A DNA stretch of 64,000 nt, from assembly GCA_040255405.1 (NCBI GenBank), contig JBDZUX010000004.1:1-64000 (forward strand), given 5' to 3'. Source of the stretch: 66-474 sp040255405. Its GTDB lineage: Bacteria; Pseudomonadota; Gammaproteobacteria; Xanthomonadales; Rhodanobacteraceae. Each line of letters opens with the position of its first letter. The stretch's first letter is position 1. Below the pieces are notes generated by a model that was not told where the DNA came from, did not search any database, and was given only the letters and a program-made list of their open reading frames with translations. Made by a program: the position numbers and the translations under genes. Below, one piece after another: positions 44,764 through 53,171 of the stretch.

Positions 44764-44812
44764 GTAGGAGCCGGCCTGCCAGCGATCGGGTCGCGCGCAG
44801 GCGCGCTCCTAC
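44764..44812. repeat. GTAG-type repeat between infB and rbfA
   Basis: A 49-bp element with ends GTAGGAGC and GCTCCTAC; its right end supplies the TAG stop of infB. It lies inside the translation operon and could weaken or stabilise transcript ends there. Confidence 0.75.
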
Positions 44813-47400
44813 AGCGTCCTCGCCACCTCGATGCGCTCGAAGCACTCGATGCGGTCGCCAGGCTTGACGTCGTTGTACTGCTTGACGCCGATGCCGCACT
44901 CGCTGCCGCTCTTCACTTCCTCGACGTTTTCCTTGTAGTGGCGCAGCGATTCCAGTTCGCCTTCGAAGATCACCACGTCGTCGCGGAGCACGCGAATCGG
45001 CTTGCTCCGCTTGACCGAGCCCTCGACCACCTGGCAGCCCGCGATCGCGCCGAACTTGGACGAACGAAACACGTCCTTGACCTCGGCGACGCCAATGATT
45101 TCCTCGCGCACTTCCATGCCCATCAAGCCCGAAGCCGCCTGTTTCACCTGGTCGATCACGTCATAGATGATCGAGAAGTAGCGAAGATCCACGCCACCGG
45201 ATTCGATCACCTTGCGCGCCGACGCGTCCGCGCGCACGTTGAAGCCGATCAGCAGCGCCTTCGATGCCGAGGCCAGCGTGGCATCGGATTCGGTGATACC
45301 CCCGACGCCCGACGCGATCACATTGACCTTGACGAGTTCGTTGCTGATCGCGGTCAGCGATTCGCGCAGCGCCTCGGCCGAACCCTGCACGTCGGCCTTG
45401 ATGAGGATGTTGAGGCTCTGCTGGCCCTCGCCCTTGCCCATCATGGCCATCACGTCTTCGAGCGTGTTGGTGCGCGTGACGAGGCGCTTCTCGCGGCGGC
45501 GGGTTTCGCGTTCGGAAACCACGTTGCGGCCGAGTTTTTCGTCGGCCACCACCACGAACTCGTCACCCGCCTCCGGTACGCCGGAAAGACCCAGCATCTG
45601 CACCGGAATCGAGGGGCCCGCGCTTTCGACCTGCTTGCCCATTTCATCGAACAACGCGCGGACCCGGCCATATTCGACCCCGCAGACCACGTAGTCGCCG
45701 CGCTTCAGCAAACCTTGCTGCACCAGCACCGTCGCGACCGGGCCGCGACCCTTGTCGAGGCTGGATTCGATCACCACGCCCGAGGCACGGCCTACCGGCA
45801 CGGCCTTCAGCTCCATCACTTCGGCTTGCAGGCCGATCGCTTCCAGCAGCGCCTCCACGCCCATGCCGGTCCGGGCCGACACCGGCACGAACTGTGTGTC
45901 GCCGCCCCAGTCTTCCGGGATGACTTCGTGCTGGGCCAGGCCTTGGCGCACGTTGTCCGGATTCGCTTCGGGCTTGTCCATCTTGTTGACCGCAACGATC
46001 AGCGGCACCTTGGCAGCACGTGCGTGCTGGATGGCCTCCACCGTCTGCGGCATCACGCCGTCGTCGGCCGCAACCACCAGTACCACGATGTCGGTGGACT
46101 GGGCGCCGCGCGCACGCATCGAGGTGAACGCCGCGTGGCCGGGGGTGTCGAGGAACGTGACCACGCCCTTCGGTGTTTCGACGTGGTAGGCGCCGATGTG
46201 CTGGGTGATGCCGCCAGCCTCACCCGACGCGACCTTGGTGCGACGGATGTAGTCGAGCAGCGACGTCTTGCCGTGGTCGACGTGGCCCATGATCGTGACC
46301 ACCGGCGGACGCGGCGCCTTGTCGCCTTCGGCCGTTTCGGTGACCACGTGCGCGGCCAGTGTGGTTTCGGCCGTCTTCTCTTCCGCGTCGATCGGCTTGT
46401 GACCGAGCTCTTCCACCACCAGCGCGGCGGTGTCGTGATCGATGGTCTGGTTGATGGTCACCATGGTACCCATCTTGAACAGCGCCTTGACCACTTCCGA
46501 ACCCTTCACTGCCATCTTCTGCGCAAGATCCGACACGACGATGGTTTCGCCGATCGGGATTTCGCGCATCTGCGGTGTGACCGGCTTGGAAAACCCATGC
46601 TGGCCCGTGATCTGGGACAGGTCGACCCTGGTCCGTGCGCGCTTGCGCGTCGACCGGCGCGCGCGTTCGGCGTCGGTCAGGTGCAACTCGCCGCCCGAAT
46701 AGCGCGCGGCGCCCTCGTCTTCTTCGTCGCGCATGCGGTGCGAACCGCGCGAACGCTTGGCCTTGTGCGCCGTGGCGTCCTTGGTATCACGCGCGGCCGG
46801 CTTCGGTGCCTCGTGGCGATGCGCGGGTGCGGCGGTGGCTCCGGCCTGGCCGGCCGGTTCCTGCGTGGCGCGCGCGGCAGCCGCTTCGGCTTCGGCACGC
46901 GCATGCTCTTCCGCGGCACGCTTGCGTTCGGCTTCGGCAGCCTCGAGTTTCTGCTGCTCTTCCTTGCGGCGGCGATCCTGCTCGGCCAGTTCAGCCCGCT
47001 CGCGCTCCTGCTGCTCCTGCGATTCCTTCAGCTTGCGCAGCGCTTCTTCGCGCTCGCTGTCCATGACTTCGCCAGCCGGCACCGCACCGCGCTTGACGTA
47101 GGTGCGCCGGGCGCGCACTTCCACGTTGACGGTCTTGGCGCTGGCGCCGCGCCCGCCCGCGACGGTGATCTCGCTGACCTTGCGGCGTTTCAGCGTGATC
47201 TGGCGCGGCGTGGCGGCAGCCGTGTCCGACTGCTTGCCGTGATTGCTGCGCAGGAAATCAAGCAGCTTGGTTTTTTCGCGGTTGCTGATGACCTGGTCCG
47301 GGCCGTCGAACTGCATGCCGGCTTCGGCGAGCTGCGCCAGCAGCTTGTCCTCGGGCGTGCCCACCATGCTCGCGAGTTGCTTGATCGTGATATCTGACAT
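44809..47400 (-). CDS. infB: Translation initiation factor IF-2
   Basis: An 863-residue IF-2. The GTPase domain shows GHVDHGKTS (about residue 371), DTPGH and NKMDK; it is preceded by an IF2-N domain (MSDITIKQLASMVGTPEDKLL) and a long Lys/Glu/Ala-rich charged stretch (about 100-260), and followed by the C-terminal domains that bind initiator tRNA. The ATG at 47400 begins the conserved N-terminal motif. It lies in the nusA operon, 86 bp downstream of nusA. Confidence 0.97.
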   Translation of the reverse strand: MSDITIKQLASMVGTPEDKLLAQLAEAGMQFDGPDQVISNREKTKLLDFLRSNHGKQSDTAAATPRQITLKRRKVSEITVAGGRGASAKTVNVEVRARRTYVKRGAVPAGEVMDSEREEALRKLKESQEQQERERAELAEQDRRRKEEQQKLEAAEAERKRAAEEHARAEAEAAAARATQEPAGQAGATAAPAHRHEAPKPAARDTKDATAHKAKRSRGSHRMRDEEDEGAARYSGGELHLTDAERARRSTRKRARTRVDLSQITGQHGFSKPVTPQMREIPIGETIVVSDLAQKMAVKGSEVVKALFKMGTMVTINQTIDHDTAALVVEELGHKPIDAEEKTAETTLAAHVVTETAEGDKAPRPPVVTIMGHVDHGKTSLLDYIRRTKVASGEAGGITQHIGAYHVETPKGVVTFLDTPGHAAFTSMRARGAQSTDIVVLVVAADDGVMPQTVEAIQHARAAKVPLIVAVNKMDKPEANPDNVRQGLAQHEVIPEDWGGDTQFVPVSARTGMGVEALLEAIGLQAEVMELKAVPVGRASGVVIESSLDKGRGPVATVLVQQGLLKRGDYVVCGVEYGRVRALFDEMGKQVESAGPSIPVQMLGLSGVPEAGDEFVVVADEKLGRNVVSERETRRREKRLVTRTNTLEDVMAMMGKGEGQQSLNILIKADVQGSAEALRESLTAISNELVKVNVIASGVGGITESDATLASASKALLIGFNVRADASARKVIESGGVDLRYFSIIYDVIDQVKQAASGLMGMEVREEIIGVAEVKDVFRSSKFGAIAGCQVVEGSVKRSKPIRVLRDDVVIFEGELESLRHYKENVEEVKSGSECGIGVKQYNDVKPGDRIECFERIEVARTL

Positions 47401-47486
47401 CGTGTCCAACCTCTTGTGTCTTCGGCGCCCCACGCACGTTCATCGCGCGATCGAGACGCGCCTCGACGGTGCTGAAATCCCCGGGA

Positions 47487-49001
47487 TCAGGAATTTCCCG
47501 CTTCTTGTTCCATCCTTGCCAGCATCGGCGCGCGGGCGGCCATGATCAGCGCGCCGGCGCGGTCCTCGTCCATGCCTTCGATGTCGATCAGGTCGTCCAC
47601 GGCCTGGTCGGCCAGATCGTCCAGCGTCACGATTTCGCGCTCGGCCAGCGCGTAGGCGGTTTCCTCGTCCATGCCTTCCAACGCCAGCAATTCCTCGCTC
47701 GGCTGGTGTTCGTCCAGGTCCTCTTCCACCGCCAGCGCCTCGGTCAGCAGCGCATCCTTGGCGCGCGAACGCAGCTCCTCGACGATGTCTTCGTCGAAGC
47801 CTTCCACCGCCAACAGTTCGCCGGTCGGCACGTAGGCGATTTCCTCGACCGTCGAGAAACCTTCCTGCACCAGGATGTTGGCAATTTCCTGATCGACTTC
47901 GAGCTTGTCCATGAACAACTGGCGCGCAGCTTCCTGTTCGGCCTCGCTCTTGGCGGCAACCTGGTCCTGCGTCATCACCTTGAGGTCCCAGCCGGTCAGC
48001 TTGCTGGCGAGGCGCACGTTCTGGCCGCCGCGTCCGATCGCCTGCGACAGCTTGTCCTCGGCGACCGCGATGTCCATCGAATGTTTGTCTTCATCGACGA
48101 TGATCGACTGCACCTCGGCGGGCGCCATCGCGTTGATCACGAACTGCGCGGGCGCGTCGTTCCACAACACGATGTCGATGCGCTCGCCGTTCAGTTCGTT
48201 GGACACCGCCTGGACGCGCGAACCGCGCATGCCGATGCAGGCGCCGATCGGATCGGTGCGCTTGTCGTGCGCCTCGACCGCGATCTTGGCGCGATCGCCG
48301 GCGTCACGCGCGCAGGCGCGGATCTCGACGATGCCCTGGCCCACTTCCGGCACTTCCAGCTTGAACAGCTCCATCATGAATTCCGGTGCGGTGCGCGACA
48401 CGAACAACTGCGGGCCGCGCGGCTCGGAACGCACCTCGAATAGGTAGCCGCGCACGCGGTCGCCCACGCGCACCGCTTCGCGCGGAATCGCCTTGTCGCG
48501 GGGGATGAAGGCTTCCGCGTTGCCGCCGAGGTCCAGGTAGATGTTGCCGCGCTCGACGCGCTTGGCGACGCCGTTGATCAGCTCGCCCACGCGGTCCTTG
48601 TAGGCATCGACCACCTGCGCGCGCTCGGCCTCGCGGATGCGCTGCACGATCACCTGCTTGGCGGCCTGGGCGGTGATGCGCCCGAATTCCGGATTCTCGA
48701 TCTGCTGCTCGATGTACTCGCCCACCTGGGCGCCGGGGCGCTCGTCCTCCGCGTCCATCAGGCGCAACTGCCAGTCCGGCGATTCCATCTCGCCGTCGTC
48801 GGCGATCACTTCCCAGCGGCGGAACGTTTCGTAGTCACCCGATTCCTGATCGATGCTCACCCGGATTTCCGGTTCTTCCTCCGGATAGCGCTTCTTCGCG
48901 GCGGTCGCCAGCGCGGCTTCCAGCGCACCGAAAATCACGTCGCGCGGCACCGCCTTCTCGGCGGCCACGGTGTCCACGATCATCAACAAGTCGCGATTCA
49001 T
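47487..49001 (-). CDS. nusA: Transcription termination/antitermination factor NusA
   Basis: A 504-residue NusA: N-terminal polymerase-binding domain (NRDLLMIVDTVAAEKAVPRD), S1 domain (about 135-200), two KH domains (about 230-345, with GACIGMRGSRVQAV) and two acidic C-terminal repeats (LLAVEGFDEDIVEEL and LLALEGMDEETAYAL) of the gammaproteobacterial long type. It modulates pausing, termination and antitermination. Between rimP (82 bp upstream) and infB. Confidence 0.97.
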   Translation of the reverse strand: MNRDLLMIVDTVAAEKAVPRDVIFGALEAALATAAKKRYPEEEPEIRVSIDQESGDYETFRRWEVIADDGEMESPDWQLRLMDAEDERPGAQVGEYIEQQIENPEFGRITAQAAKQVIVQRIREAERAQVVDAYKDRVGELINGVAKRVERGNIYLDLGGNAEAFIPRDKAIPREAVRVGDRVRGYLFEVRSEPRGPQLFVSRTAPEFMMELFKLEVPEVGQGIVEIRACARDAGDRAKIAVEAHDKRTDPIGACIGMRGSRVQAVSNELNGERIDIVLWNDAPAQFVINAMAPAEVQSIIVDEDKHSMDIAVAEDKLSQAIGRGGQNVRLASKLTGWDLKVMTQDQVAAKSEAEQEAARQLFMDKLEVDQEIANILVQEGFSTVEEIAYVPTGELLAVEGFDEDIVEELRSRAKDALLTEALAVEEDLDEHQPSEELLALEGMDEETAYALAEREIVTLDDLADQAVDDLIDIEGMDEDRAGALIMAARAPMLARMEQEAGNS

Positions 49002-49083
49002 CTGATTGCTCCATCGAAGCCGCCGCATGGCGCACTTCGTGCCTTCCACAATCCGGCGTACGCCGGAACCCGTTTTCGCACCC

Positions 49084-49620
49084 TCAGCGCCTGCGCGGCG
49101 CCTTCTTGTCGCCCTTGCCCGGCTTGGGCCTGGGCGTATAACCCAGCGCATCCCAATCCGGTACCAGATGCGCGCTTTCGATGTCGCCCTCGGCGACATC
49201 GATGCGGACGCCATCCACGTCCATGCCGATGCGCTGGCCTTCCACCGCGGCGATCCTGCCGCGCATCCGCCGGCGGCCCTCGCGCGGCAGCTTCAGCGTC
49301 ACCTTGGCTTCCTCGCCAACGAAACGCGCGAACTGCGCGGCATTGAACAGCGGCCGCTCGATGCCCGGCGAAGAAACTTCCAGCACGTAATGGCCGGGGA
49401 TCGGATCTTCCACGTCCAGCAGCGCGGAAATCTCGCGGCTGGCCGCCTCGCAATCGTCCACGCTCACCGCATTCGCGGCGTCACCGTCGTGCTGCAGCGA
49501 ATCGATGTACACGCGGAGCAAGCCGCCGCCGTGGCCGGCGTTCCATTCCACGCCCAGGCACTCCAGGCCCAGCTCTGCAAGGGCCGGCGCCACGCGCGCC
49601 GCGATTGCTTCGGTCTCCAT
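49084..49620 (-). CDS. rimP: Ribosome maturation factor RimP
   Basis: A 178-residue RimP needed for 30S subunit maturation. The family core VSVDDCEAASREISALLDVEDPIPG, YVLEVSSPGIERPL and the C-terminal SH3-like strands are visible, followed by a basic tail (PRPKPGKGDKKAPRRR). The ATG at 49620 begins METEAIAARVAPAL, as usual. First gene of the operon; a leader hairpin and a good promoter lie upstream. Confidence 0.95.
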   Translation of the reverse strand: METEAIAARVAPALAELGLECLGVEWNAGHGGGLLRVYIDSLQHDGDAANAVSVDDCEAASREISALLDVEDPIPGHYVLEVSSPGIERPLFNAAQFARFVGEEAKVTLKLPREGRRRMRGRIAAVEGQRIGMDVDGVRIDVAEGDIESAHLVPDWDALGYTPRPKPGKGDKKAPRRR

Positions 49621-49643
49621 GTCGGCTCGCAAACTCCGGAAAC

Positions 49644-49665
49644 AAAAAATGGGCACGAGGCCCAT
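49644..49665 (-). promoter_or_regulatory. rimP leader hairpin with T-run
   Basis: On the minus strand ATGGGC-CTCGT-GCCCAT is followed by a run of six T, ending 23 bases before the rimP ATG. It is a terminator-like structure inside the leader of the rimP-nusA-infB operon and resembles the conserved rimP leader element, suggesting attenuation or NusA autoregulation. Confidence 0.65.
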
Positions 49666-49834
49666 TCCTTAAGTTCGCCGGTTTTGATCCTGAACCCGGC
49701 GTCCCGCATCCTTGCGGTGTGCACCTGCGCATCATCCCTGACCACAACACGAAAGGATCCGTCCTTTCGACAAAGCCTGACGGCTGGAACGGCAACGCCA
49801 ATGCATTCCGAACCTGCCTTCACGCGAGCCGCAT

Positions 49835-49863
49835 ACTATAGACGGTTTACCTCAAGCGTTCAA
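49835..49863 (-). promoter_or_regulatory. Sigma-70 promoter of the rimP-nusA-infB operon
   Basis: On the minus strand TTGAAC and TATAGT are separated by exactly 17 bases. It lies about 215 bp upstream of the rimP start, leaving room for a long regulated leader. Confidence 0.75.
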
Positions 49864-49869
49864 GGACTT

Positions 49870-50250
49870 GGATTGTCGTGGACCCCTGGCGATCCTCCCA
49901 CCCCCTTTCGCGCAGATCCGTGCGAGGGCAGTGACCTCCGCGCGGTTCGGACTGCATCGATTCCCCACCCGCGGGCCCTCTGTCCTGTGTCGGCGCCCAA
50001 CGCCGCCGAGCAAGGCCACCGCCGTCCACCTTCACCGTGCAGGCTGCCGTGACGCCCAACCAAGACGGTGATGGCTCTCCCGGTCTTTGGGTGAGCAGGT
50101 GAGCTGCCTTGCCGGCGAATCATTCGACCATGGTTCATCTTGCACCCCGCCGATTCGATACGCATTCATGGGCAGCGGCCCAGGATCAACGAACAGGCAC
50201 GCCGGCACAAGGCCTGCGCATCTCGTCGAATTCAGACAAGGAGTCACTTC
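49870..50250. other. Intergenic region without recognised gene
   Basis: About 380 bp between the rimP promoter and the truncated gene at 50251. GC-rich; no tRNA, riboswitch core or convincing frame was recognised. It presumably holds the promoter and leader of the truncated downstream gene, whose ribosome-binding site AAGGAG is at 50238-50243. Confidence 0.4.
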
Positions 50251-50295
50251 ATGAAAACCCGCATCGCAGTCGCCGTCGCGTCCCTGTTCTGTTGA
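50251..50295 (+). pseudogene. Gene cut to its signal peptide by an insertion sequence
   Basis: ATG AAA ACC… with AAGGAG seven bases before it encodes MKTRIAVAVASLFC and then stops at TGA within a stretch that looks like an IS end (TGTTGA…TCAACA, 50290-50336). The well-formed start and signal-like codons suggest the 5' end of an exported-protein gene destroyed by insertion; the remainder is not found nearby. Confidence 0.6.
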
Positions 50296-50460
50296 TTTCC
50301 GTTTAAAACTGGCTCAGTTTTGGGTGGAACTCAACATCCGGGCGCGTTTTCCCCCTATTGGCGCCGGGAAGTGGTTGTTTGGGTTGGGCTTCACTGCACT
50401 TGCCACCGAGCTGCCAATGGCGGCGCATCCGCGAGTACTCTTCCTTCCCTCCCGTCCAAG

Positions 50461-50646
50461 CTCATCACGGAGAACGGGCACATCGAGTCATTCAACGGAC
50501 GTTTGCGGGACGAATGCCTGAACCTGTGCGCGTTGACATCCATCGAGGACGTACGCCAGAAACTGGCAGCATGGCGGATCGGCCACAACGAGCGTCGACC
50601 GCACAGCTCACTCGGCAACCTGACCCAGAGCCGGTTCGTCAAGTAA
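50461..50646 (+). pseudogene. IS3-family transposase OrfB, C-terminal fragment
   Basis: About 61 codons matching the end of IS3-family transposases: the catalytic-domain tail ENGHIESFNGRLRDECLN and the closing HNERRPHSSLG motif, then a TAA stop. The upstream two-thirds of the DDE domain, OrfA and the IS ends are missing, so it is an inactive remnant. Confidence 0.85.
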
Positions 50647-50727
50647 AGTCAGACGAGCAAAAGCGAAGCGGCCTGACTCTAGTTCCAATGTGTGCGAGAT
50701 TCCGGGCAACGCCAATACACGGACTTC

Positions 50728-51174
50728 CTACTTATCCGTGGTAGGGCGATTGGGGCAAGTCAAGATAGCGGTTTTCACTTCGGCAAGGATCTGCTTGGCC
50801 AATCCGTGACGCTCCAGCAGCTGCCGGAACTGCAACACCGCCGATTCATCCGGTGCGGCCTCGCGGGCAAGGTCAATCCCCACGAACCGCCGCATCACTT
50901 CGGAGTCGTACAGCGCTTCCTCGACACCGGAATCGCTCAATGCATACCACTGCTGCAAGAAGTGGATGCGCAGCATCCGCTCCAGCCCGATCGGACGTAG
51001 GCCTGCGCTGTCCTCGCGCAACTTCGGATCGTGCGGCTCGATCAAAGCACACAGCGCCGACCACGGCACCACCTTGTCCATTTCGGCCAGAAACACGCCC
51101 CTCCGCCTCGCCTCGCGCTGCAGGGCAAACCCTGAATCCATTTCGCTCGCCAGGGTCATCAGCTTCGGTGCCAT
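50728..51174 (-). pseudogene. IS5-family transposase, N-terminal fragment
   Basis: 148 codons that match the start of IS5-family transposases (RPIGLERMLRIHFLQQWYAL, then VGIDLAREAAPDESAVLQFR). It breaks off after LAKQILAEVK and runs into unrelated codons; the DDE core is absent, so it is inactive. It lies next to the IS3 fragment in opposite orientation. Confidence 0.85.
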
Positions 51175-51286
51175 CGGCTATGCTCTCCGCCTCGGTCGAA
51201 GCTACTGGAATCCCCATGTTGCAGGTCGCGTACCGACGCCCGCTCGCATGGTCCGGAAACCACTCGTCCGAAAGACACCGGCCTCA

Positions 51287-53170
51287 CTACGGGATTGGAC
51301 TGCACGACGTCCGATCATGGCGATTCGCCAAAACTGAGATCTCCGACTGATCGAGCGCGCGATCAAACAACTTCAGACGTGCGATCTTTCCGACAAAGCC
51401 ATCTCCGATACTCAACGGAAAGGGGTTCGCTGCAGGTTTCTTGGCGTAGCGAGTTTCGCGAGCCAATTTGCCGTCGACGTACAAGCGCAGGATGTTGCCA
51501 TCGTAGGTGACGACGACATGATGCCAATCGGGAGCGAGCTTCTGCTCGACCATCGCTCCCGCGGTATCTTCCGGAGCTTCGCCGCGATAAAGATAGTCTT
51601 CACCGGCATTCACGAATCCCGATACGCTTCCCGACGCCGACATGCCTATGCCGTAGGCATCGCCCTTGCTCAAGATGTTCGAGCCCGAGTACGCGAGGAC
51701 GCCATTCTCCTGCCTCGTCGGACCGCCTTCTTTTTTCACGTAATGAAGCCGGTTCACGTCGTAATAGTCCTTGCCTCCGACGACGCTCAACATCTTGTAT
51801 CCCGTCAGGTGGTCATCGCTGTCCCCGCCGATCAGTCGCCGTTGCACCCAGTGGCCGCCATCGAGGTCGCTGCTGGCGGTCCAGAACGAGAAGCCCATCC
51901 GTCCGGTTTGTTTCATCGACGCGATGGGCTGCCGCATGACCGAAAATGCATACCGGACCTTGTCGCCCACCACCTGTACCCCGGCGGGGATGGAATTGCC
52001 GACGCCGAACGTCCGCTGGTGCTCCTCGAACCCGGAACCGTCCGTCGCCATGCGGCCCGTCCACATGTGGACGCTTTTATCGGGGTCGCCCTTCGCGTAG
52101 GAAAAATGGAGGATGCCCTTGTCGACCGTGAGCTGGGCGATGATCCACCATGCGCCACCATGGATGCGGCGGATTTCATGCCACCCGGACCCGTCCAGGC
52201 GGGCGGACGCAATCACGATGTCGTAGACCTTCTTTGTGGTCGTGGGTGCGGGAAAGATGTAATAGATCCTGTCGCCCGACACCTTGAAGCTCGGAATGAT
52301 GCCCCCCCGGGTCGTCTGTTGCCTTGCCTCCCAGGACGACCCGTCGAGGTTGGATGTTGCCGTCCACAACTGCCATTTTCCGTCGCGGTCCTTCATTGGA
52401 AAGGCGTAGTAGACCTTGTTGCCAACGACCTGGATGTTGCGGGTTTGCTCGGTGTCGTAGCGGCCCTTCGTGAAGGTCCTCTGGGTCGCCTGCCAATCGG
52501 TGCCATCCGCGTGGCTTGTGCCGGTATAGATTTGCCAGGCGCCATCGGCCGAATTGCCGAAGTACTGGAAGAACAGGCGCTCGCCAACGACCTGCAGTTT
52601 GGGCTCGAGACCGCTCAGCGGAAGCTCCGTGCGCTTCTCCTGGCTCCAGGAACCGAGGTTGGCGTCGGCAACGCCGGACCATATGAACGATTCGAGATAA
52701 AGCGGCCCCTTCTTCGGAATACTGTAGTCGGCATCGAGATCCGGGTCGGAATTCGTCACGAAGTAAACCTTGTCGCCGACCACCTGGAAGTTGGGGCTCC
52801 GCATACCGGGCAGTTCCATGGTCTGGTACCGCGCTCCCACGCCCTCCACCCACGCCGAAGCCGAAAAAGCCTGGTCGAAGTCGAGGCGCTCATCAGCGGC
52901 CACCGAGATGCGGCTCTTGCCATCGAATTGCGCGGCGCACCCGAAGGGCGAATCGACCTGCACCACTTTGCCCACGATGACACCCAGCCTGCCAAGTGGG
53001 ATGGAGCCCGCACCCAACTTCGTTGGGTTTCGAAATTCGAACGACGCCACGGGCGCCAGTTCCGCGCCCGGGGGCACCGGGCCTGCGATACCCGCCAGCG
53101 GGTGGCTTCCCAGCAAGCACAAGGCCACTGCGGCCACCGCCGGGCGGAAGCGAATCGATTGCCTTTGCAT
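51287..53170 (-). CDS. Secreted protein with seven propeller-like repeats set inside a LamG domain
   Basis: A 627-residue exported protein (signal peptide 1-30). Residues 43-108 read as the first half of a LamG/concanavalin-like domain (FEFRNPT…FDGKSRISVA…SASAWV) and 545-615 as the second half (WHHVVVTYDGNILRLYVDGKL…ARLKLFDRALDQSEI). Between them, seven copies of a QVVGDKVYY-type strand recur at about 128, 192, 246, 295, 347, 398 and 462, alternating with WTATSNLDGSSW-type segments: a probable beta-propeller. It starts one base after the stop of the lasso-isopeptidase gene, so the two are co-translated. The role is unknown; binding a ligand or cell-surface glycan is plausible. Confidence 0.75.
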   Translation of the reverse strand: MQRQSIRFRPAVAAVALCLLGSHPLAGIAGPVPPGAELAPVASFEFRNPTKLGAGSIPLGRLGVIVGKVVQVDSPFGCAAQFDGKSRISVAADERLDFDQAFSASAWVEGVGARYQTMELPGMRSPNFQVVGDKVYFVTNSDPDLDADYSIPKKGPLYLESFIWSGVADANLGSWSQEKRTELPLSGLEPKLQVVGERLFFQYFGNSADGAWQIYTGTSHADGTDWQATQRTFTKGRYDTEQTRNIQVVGNKVYYAFPMKDRDGKWQLWTATSNLDGSSWEARQQTTRGGIIPSFKVSGDRIYYIFPAPTTTKKVYDIVIASARLDGSGWHEIRRIHGGAWWIIAQLTVDKGILHFSYAKGDPDKSVHMWTGRMATDGSGFEEHQRTFGVGNSIPAGVQVVGDKVRYAFSVMRQPIASMKQTGRMGFSFWTASSDLDGGHWVQRRLIGGDSDDHLTGYKMLSVVGGKDYYDVNRLHYVKKEGGPTRQENGVLAYSGSNILSKGDAYGIGMSASGSVSGFVNAGEDYLYRGEAPEDTAGAMVEQKLAPDWHHVVVTYDGNILRLYVDGKLARETRYAKKPAANPFPLSIGDGFVGKIARLKLFDRALDQSEISVLANRHDRTSCSPIP

Positions 53171-53171
53171 T

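Noticed and set aside
44764..44812. GTAG repeats as evidence of a nearby REP-associated transposase (RAYT)
   Set aside because: No RAYT/TnpA-REP gene with its HUH motif is present in the window, so mobility cannot be linked to a local enzyme.
49870..50250. Possible riboswitch before the truncated signal-peptide gene
   Set aside because: No conserved core of a riboswitch class I know was found; the region only shows GC-rich short dyads.
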